This document shows positions 61,222 to 64,000 of a DNA stretch of 64,000 bases, piece after piece; position 1 is the stretch's first letter, and every line of letters starts with the position of its first letter. Under the pieces are notes generated by a model that saw only the letters and a program-made list of their open reading frames with translations, was not told the origin of the DNA and made no database searches. The DNA comes from Nitrospira defluvii (GTDB lineage Bacteria; Nitrospirota; Nitrospiria; Nitrospirales; Nitrospiraceae), in assembly GCA_000196815.1 (NCBI GenBank), contig FP929003.1, positions 3,433,501 to 3,497,500 on the forward strand. The letters run 5' to 3'. The position numbers and the translations under genes are program-made.

Positions 61222-61770
61222 ATGGGTTGGATCGTCCTCGCCGTGCTGGTGCTGCTCGTGATGATCGTCATCGGCATGTACAACTCGCTCGTCCGCCTCC
61301 GGGCCGCCTGCGACAGCGCCTGGGCCGATATCGACGTGCAGTTGAAGCGCCGGTACGATCTGATTCCCAACCTCGTGGAGACCGTCAAGGCCTATGCCGC
61401 TCATGAAAAGGGAGCGCTGGAAGCCGTGATCAACGCCCGGGCGAAAGCCATGTCGGCACAAGGGCCGGAGGCCAAAGGCGCCGCGGAAACGCAACTCACC
61501 CAATCGCTGAAATCACTCTTTGCGCTGGCCGAGGCCTACCCGCAATTGCGGGCGGTGGAGGCCTTCAACCAACTCCAGGGCAGCCTGAACCAGATCGAAG
61601 ACGCCGTGCAAAACGCCAGGCGCTACTACAATGCCGTGGTCCGCGACTACAATGCCAAGACCCAGGAGATCCCCACCAACCTCATCGCCGGCTGGTTCAA
61701 TTTCGTCGGCCGCCAGTTCTTCGAAGTCACGGACACAGTCCAGCGCGAGCCACCCAAGGTGCAGTTCTAG
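61222..61770 (+). CDS. lemA: LemA family membrane protein
   Basis: A 182-residue protein with an N-terminal membrane helix (IVLAVLVLLVMIVIGMYN) and a long helical body: LVRLRAACDSAWADIDVQLKRR, DLIPNLVETVKAYAAHEKG and RRYYNAVVRDYNAKTQEIP, all LemA hallmarks. AAGGAG precedes ATG. The next gene begins right after its stop and encodes a DUF2207 protein, a common LemA partner. The molecular role is not established. Confidence 0.93.
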   Translation: MGWIVLAVLVLLVMIVIGMYNSLVRLRAACDSAWADIDVQLKRRYDLIPNLVETVKAYAAHEKGALEAVINARAKAMSAQGPEAKGAAETQLTQSLKSLFALAEAYPQLRAVEAFNQLQGSLNQIEDAVQNARRYYNAVVRDYNAKTQEIPTNLIAGWFNFVGRQFFEVTDTVQREPPKVQF

Positions 61771-61771
61771 C

Positions 61772-63544
61772 GTGGGCCGACCCGCCGGTCCACAGGCGAG
61801 CGCCGGGCAACGACCGAGGCATACCCCGCACCTGCTCATCGTCCCCCTGCTCTGTCTGCTTACCTTCAGCCAACTCCTCCCTGCGGCAGCCCGCTCGTTC
61901 GTGCTCAGCCGGTTCGACGTTGAACTCCAAGTCCTGTCCGGCGGCGACCTGTTGGTGACGGAGACCGTCAGCCCCCGGTTCGAAGGGGCATGGAACGGAA
62001 TCGAGCGCTTGATTCCCGTCGAATATCAGACCCCGCAAGGTTTCAATTACAGTCTTCTGCTGGATCAAGTCACCGCCACGGACGAGCAGGGCACTCCGCT
62101 CACATTCGAAAGCAACCGAAAGCGGCATTACCGGAACGTCCGGATCTGGATTCCCGGCGCGACCGATGCGACCCGTACGTTCGTCTTGAAATATCGTGTG
62201 AGAAACGGGCTGAAATTTTTCTCGCATCACGACGAACTCTACTGGAACGTCACCGGCGACGAATGGGACGTGCCGATAGAACAGGCTTCCGTACGAATCA
62301 TCCTGCCGCCGCAGACGACGGGTATCCGTGCCCAGGCCTTCACAGGCGCCTACGGGGCACGCGAGTCGGCAGCGACGGTAGAGATCGTCGGGGCCGGCGT
62401 GGAGATGACCATGACACGCGCCCTCGGTTTTCGCGAGGGCCTCACCGCCGTCGTCGGCTGGGACAAGGGCCTCGTCGCCGCTCCGACCGCACTGGATCGG
62501 ACACACACGTTCCTCGTGAGCAACTGGGCACTGGGGATTCCCCTGCTCGTCTTCATCGTCATGTATCGCCTATGGGCCACGCGAGGCAGGGATCCGCGGC
62601 TCCGGCCCATTACAGTGCTCTACGAACCACCGGATCGACTGACCCCGGCCGAAGCCGGCACACTCGTGGACGAGAGTCCCGATACTCGCGACCTCACTGC
62701 TACCGTCGTCGATCTTGCCGTGCGGGGATACCTCCGGATTGTGGAAGAAAAGGCCGAGCACTTGTTCGGCCTCTGGTCAAGCACCGACTATCGCTTTCAT
62801 CGCACCAAGCCCGCCCTGGAGTGGGCCACCTTACCGGCCTGCGAACGGCTCCTGCTGGAAGCCTTGTTCAAAGACAGCAGCACCGATGACGTCTCGCTGA
62901 GCTCGCTCGAAAATCGCTTCTACAAATCCCTCCCCCCTATTCAGGACGCGATCTTCGAATCGCTCCTACGACGGAAGTACTATGCCCAACGTCCCGATCG
63001 GGTGAAGCAGGGGTATCTGGTCGGGGGAATCGTGCTGGGCATGCTGCTGACGTTTGCCCTCTCCGCGCTGGCCACTCGATCGGGCATGGCGCCCCTGACG
63101 TTCGTCTGGGCCGGGATCCTCTCCGGCCTGATCGTAGTCGGGTTCGGACGCATCATGCCGGCGCGCACGCGGCACGGGAGCAGGGCCCTGGAAGGCGTCT
63201 TGGGATTCGAGGAGTTTCTCACCCGCGTGGAAGCCGACCGTTTCGATCGAGTCATCAAGACCCCGGAGCTGTTTGAAAAATTTCTTCCCTATGCGATGGC
63301 GCTCGGAGTGGAGAAGAATTGGGCACGGGCGTTCGAATCCATCGTGACGAACTCGCCTGCCTGGTACCAGGGAGCCGAGATGGCGCAGTTCAACACCAGC
63401 GGCTTTACCAACCGCATGGGCGACATGGCCGCGCGCACCGGCGCCACCATGACCTCGGCCCCGCGCAGTTCAGGCGGGTCGGGATTCAGCAGGGGCGGAT
63501 CGTCTGGCGGCGGGTTCGGCGGCGGCGGTGGACGGGGATTCTGA
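61772..63544 (+). CDS. DUF2207 membrane protein with Gly-rich tail
   Basis: A 590-residue protein starting at GTG 61772, one base after the lemA stop. A signal peptide ends near PAAARS; an extracellular beta-rich DUF2207 domain follows (RFDVELQVLSGGDLLVTETV, FKFFSHHDELYWNVTGDEW-like segment), then membrane helices near residues 250-265 and 415-465, cytoplasmic winged-helix-like parts and a C-terminal GGSGGGFGGGGG-type tail. Typical LemA partner; function unknown. The frame is open upstream inside lemA but that part is not coding. Confidence 0.87.
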   Translation: MGRPAGPQASAGQRPRHTPHLLIVPLLCLLTFSQLLPAAARSFVLSRFDVELQVLSGGDLLVTETVSPRFEGAWNGIERLIPVEYQTPQGFNYSLLLDQVTATDEQGTPLTFESNRKRHYRNVRIWIPGATDATRTFVLKYRVRNGLKFFSHHDELYWNVTGDEWDVPIEQASVRIILPPQTTGIRAQAFTGAYGARESAATVEIVGAGVEMTMTRALGFREGLTAVVGWDKGLVAAPTALDRTHTFLVSNWALGIPLLVFIVMYRLWATRGRDPRLRPITVLYEPPDRLTPAEAGTLVDESPDTRDLTATVVDLAVRGYLRIVEEKAEHLFGLWSSTDYRFHRTKPALEWATLPACERLLLEALFKDSSTDDVSLSSLENRFYKSLPPIQDAIFESLLRRKYYAQRPDRVKQGYLVGGIVLGMLLTFALSALATRSGMAPLTFVWAGILSGLIVVGFGRIMPARTRHGSRALEGVLGFEEFLTRVEADRFDRVIKTPELFEKFLPYAMALGVEKNWARAFESIVTNSPAWYQGAEMAQFNTSGFTNRMGDMAARTGATMTSAPRSSGGSGFSRGGSSGGGFGGGGGRGF

Positions 63545-63579
63545 ACGCAAAAGACTCACCTGAATGGCAGACGAGCGAG

Positions 63580-64000
63580 TTACGGGCGTAGCGGCTTCTG
63601 CACGACGGCGAGCTCGGTGCCGGGCGGAAATGCCGAACCCAATTGAATCTTCCGCGCGGGTCCACGGAGTGTCACTCGCATCTTCTGCCCGTCCCATTGC
63701 CACGTGATGGAGCCGCCGGGAAGGGCGAGATTGGACACCGCCATCGGTTGTGACAGCCAGGCCGGAGTAATGCCGGCGCCGAGCACCACCGTGGGCTCCG
63801 CCGCCGCCTCATCGAGATAGGCCAACATGTCCTGTTGCAATAACAGCAGCAAGGCCGCCGTCTCATAGTCCGGTGAGACGGCGGTTTCATTGTGCCACCC
63901 CCGCGCATATTGCCAGCCATCCGCCACTTCATCCTGCGTCGGCCGCGGCGCATCCCAAGTATACAGGCCCGGCGAGGCCTGGTGACTCCAGAGCTGATGA
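63580..64000 (-). CDS. C-terminal part of an unidentified protein (5' end outside window)
   Basis: The minus-strand frame is open from the window end to TAA at 63580-63582, so only the last ~140 residues are seen. They include WHNETAVSPDYETAALLLLLQQD and a final beta-rich part (SNLALPGGSITWQWDG; MRVTLRGPARKIQLG). This could be the end of a helical-barrel carbohydrate-active enzyme with a C-terminal beta sandwich, but that is only a guess. It converges with the DUF2207 gene. Confidence 0.65.
   Translation of the reverse strand, partial: HQLWSHQASPGLYTWDAPRPTQDEVADGWQYARGWHNETAVSPDYETAALLLLLQQDMLAYLDEAAAEPTVVLGAGITPAWLSQPMAVSNLALPGGSITWQWDGQKMRVTLRGPARKIQLGSAFPPGTELAVVQKPLRP

Overview
The window looks like a chromosomal segment of a free-living Gram-negative bacterium of the Nitrospira type (phylum Nitrospirota). 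This is inferred from the high GC by eye, the many small lipoproteins, stand-alone PilZ and zinc-ribbon proteins, membrane c-type cytochrome plus SUMF1-type gene, glycogen branching enzyme, RND pumps with NodT-type outer-membrane factors, and a family of ~120-bp palindromic intergenic repeats. No rRNA, prophage, insertion sequence or CRISPR was seen. One tRNA gene (Glu, anticodon TTC) is present.

Layout. 1-7.7 kb: end of an MltD-like lytic transglycosylase, a membrane TPR protein, bioF, the twitching ATPase pair pilT-pilU, a SUMF1-like protein with a membrane cytochrome c, and a lipoprotein. 8-20.3 kb: a minus-strand type I secretion locus in the order DUF3467-like protein, HlyB-like ABC exporter, HlyD-like adaptor, unknown secreted protein, then a 2447-residue RTX protein with a lipase-like N-terminus. 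20.8-25.5 kb: small protein, lipocalin, and a response regulator/multi-PAS histidine kinase pair. 25.7-32.9 kb: tRNA-Glu, glgB, two lipoproteins, a DUF2235 hydrolase and a string of very small genes. 33-38.8 kb: a complete RND efflux operon. 39-46.9 kb: stress-type genes, with three DGPF (YCII) proteins, four VOC-fold or ubiquitin-like/BNR partners and an ECF42-type sigma factor. 47-55 kb: DUF59, a polytopic membrane protein, a hemerythrin, and a second RND operon. 55.3-60.9 kb: a TerB-Coq4-like protein, a DedA-rhodanese fusion, a small CxxC protein and a GAF-containing sigma-54 activator. 61-64 kb: lemA, a DUF2207 protein and the C-terminal end of an unknown gene.

The most notable result is regulatory. 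Two minus-strand sigma-54 promoters (55152-55165 and 57754-57767) agree at 13 of 17 positions. Each has two abutting 18-bp sites of form CTGCCG-N6-CGGCAG centred 117/135 and 118/136 bp upstream of the -24 GG. The sigma-54 activator gene ends exactly at one of these arrays. The 55-kb promoter faces eight same-strand genes with gaps of 12-60 bp (adaptor, RND pump, STAS, outer-membrane factor, hemerythrin, membrane protein, DUF59, ECF42 sigma), so a sigma-54 to ECF42 cascade is possible. The 57-kb promoter faces the CxxC protein, DedA-rhodanese and TerB-Coq4-like genes. I infer one stress/efflux regulon; the signal is unknown, and nitrosative, electrophile or membrane stress are all possible.

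A second candidate system is the RTX-lipase locus, where an unknown secreted protein overlaps the RTX start by 14 nt and could be an immunity or accessory factor.
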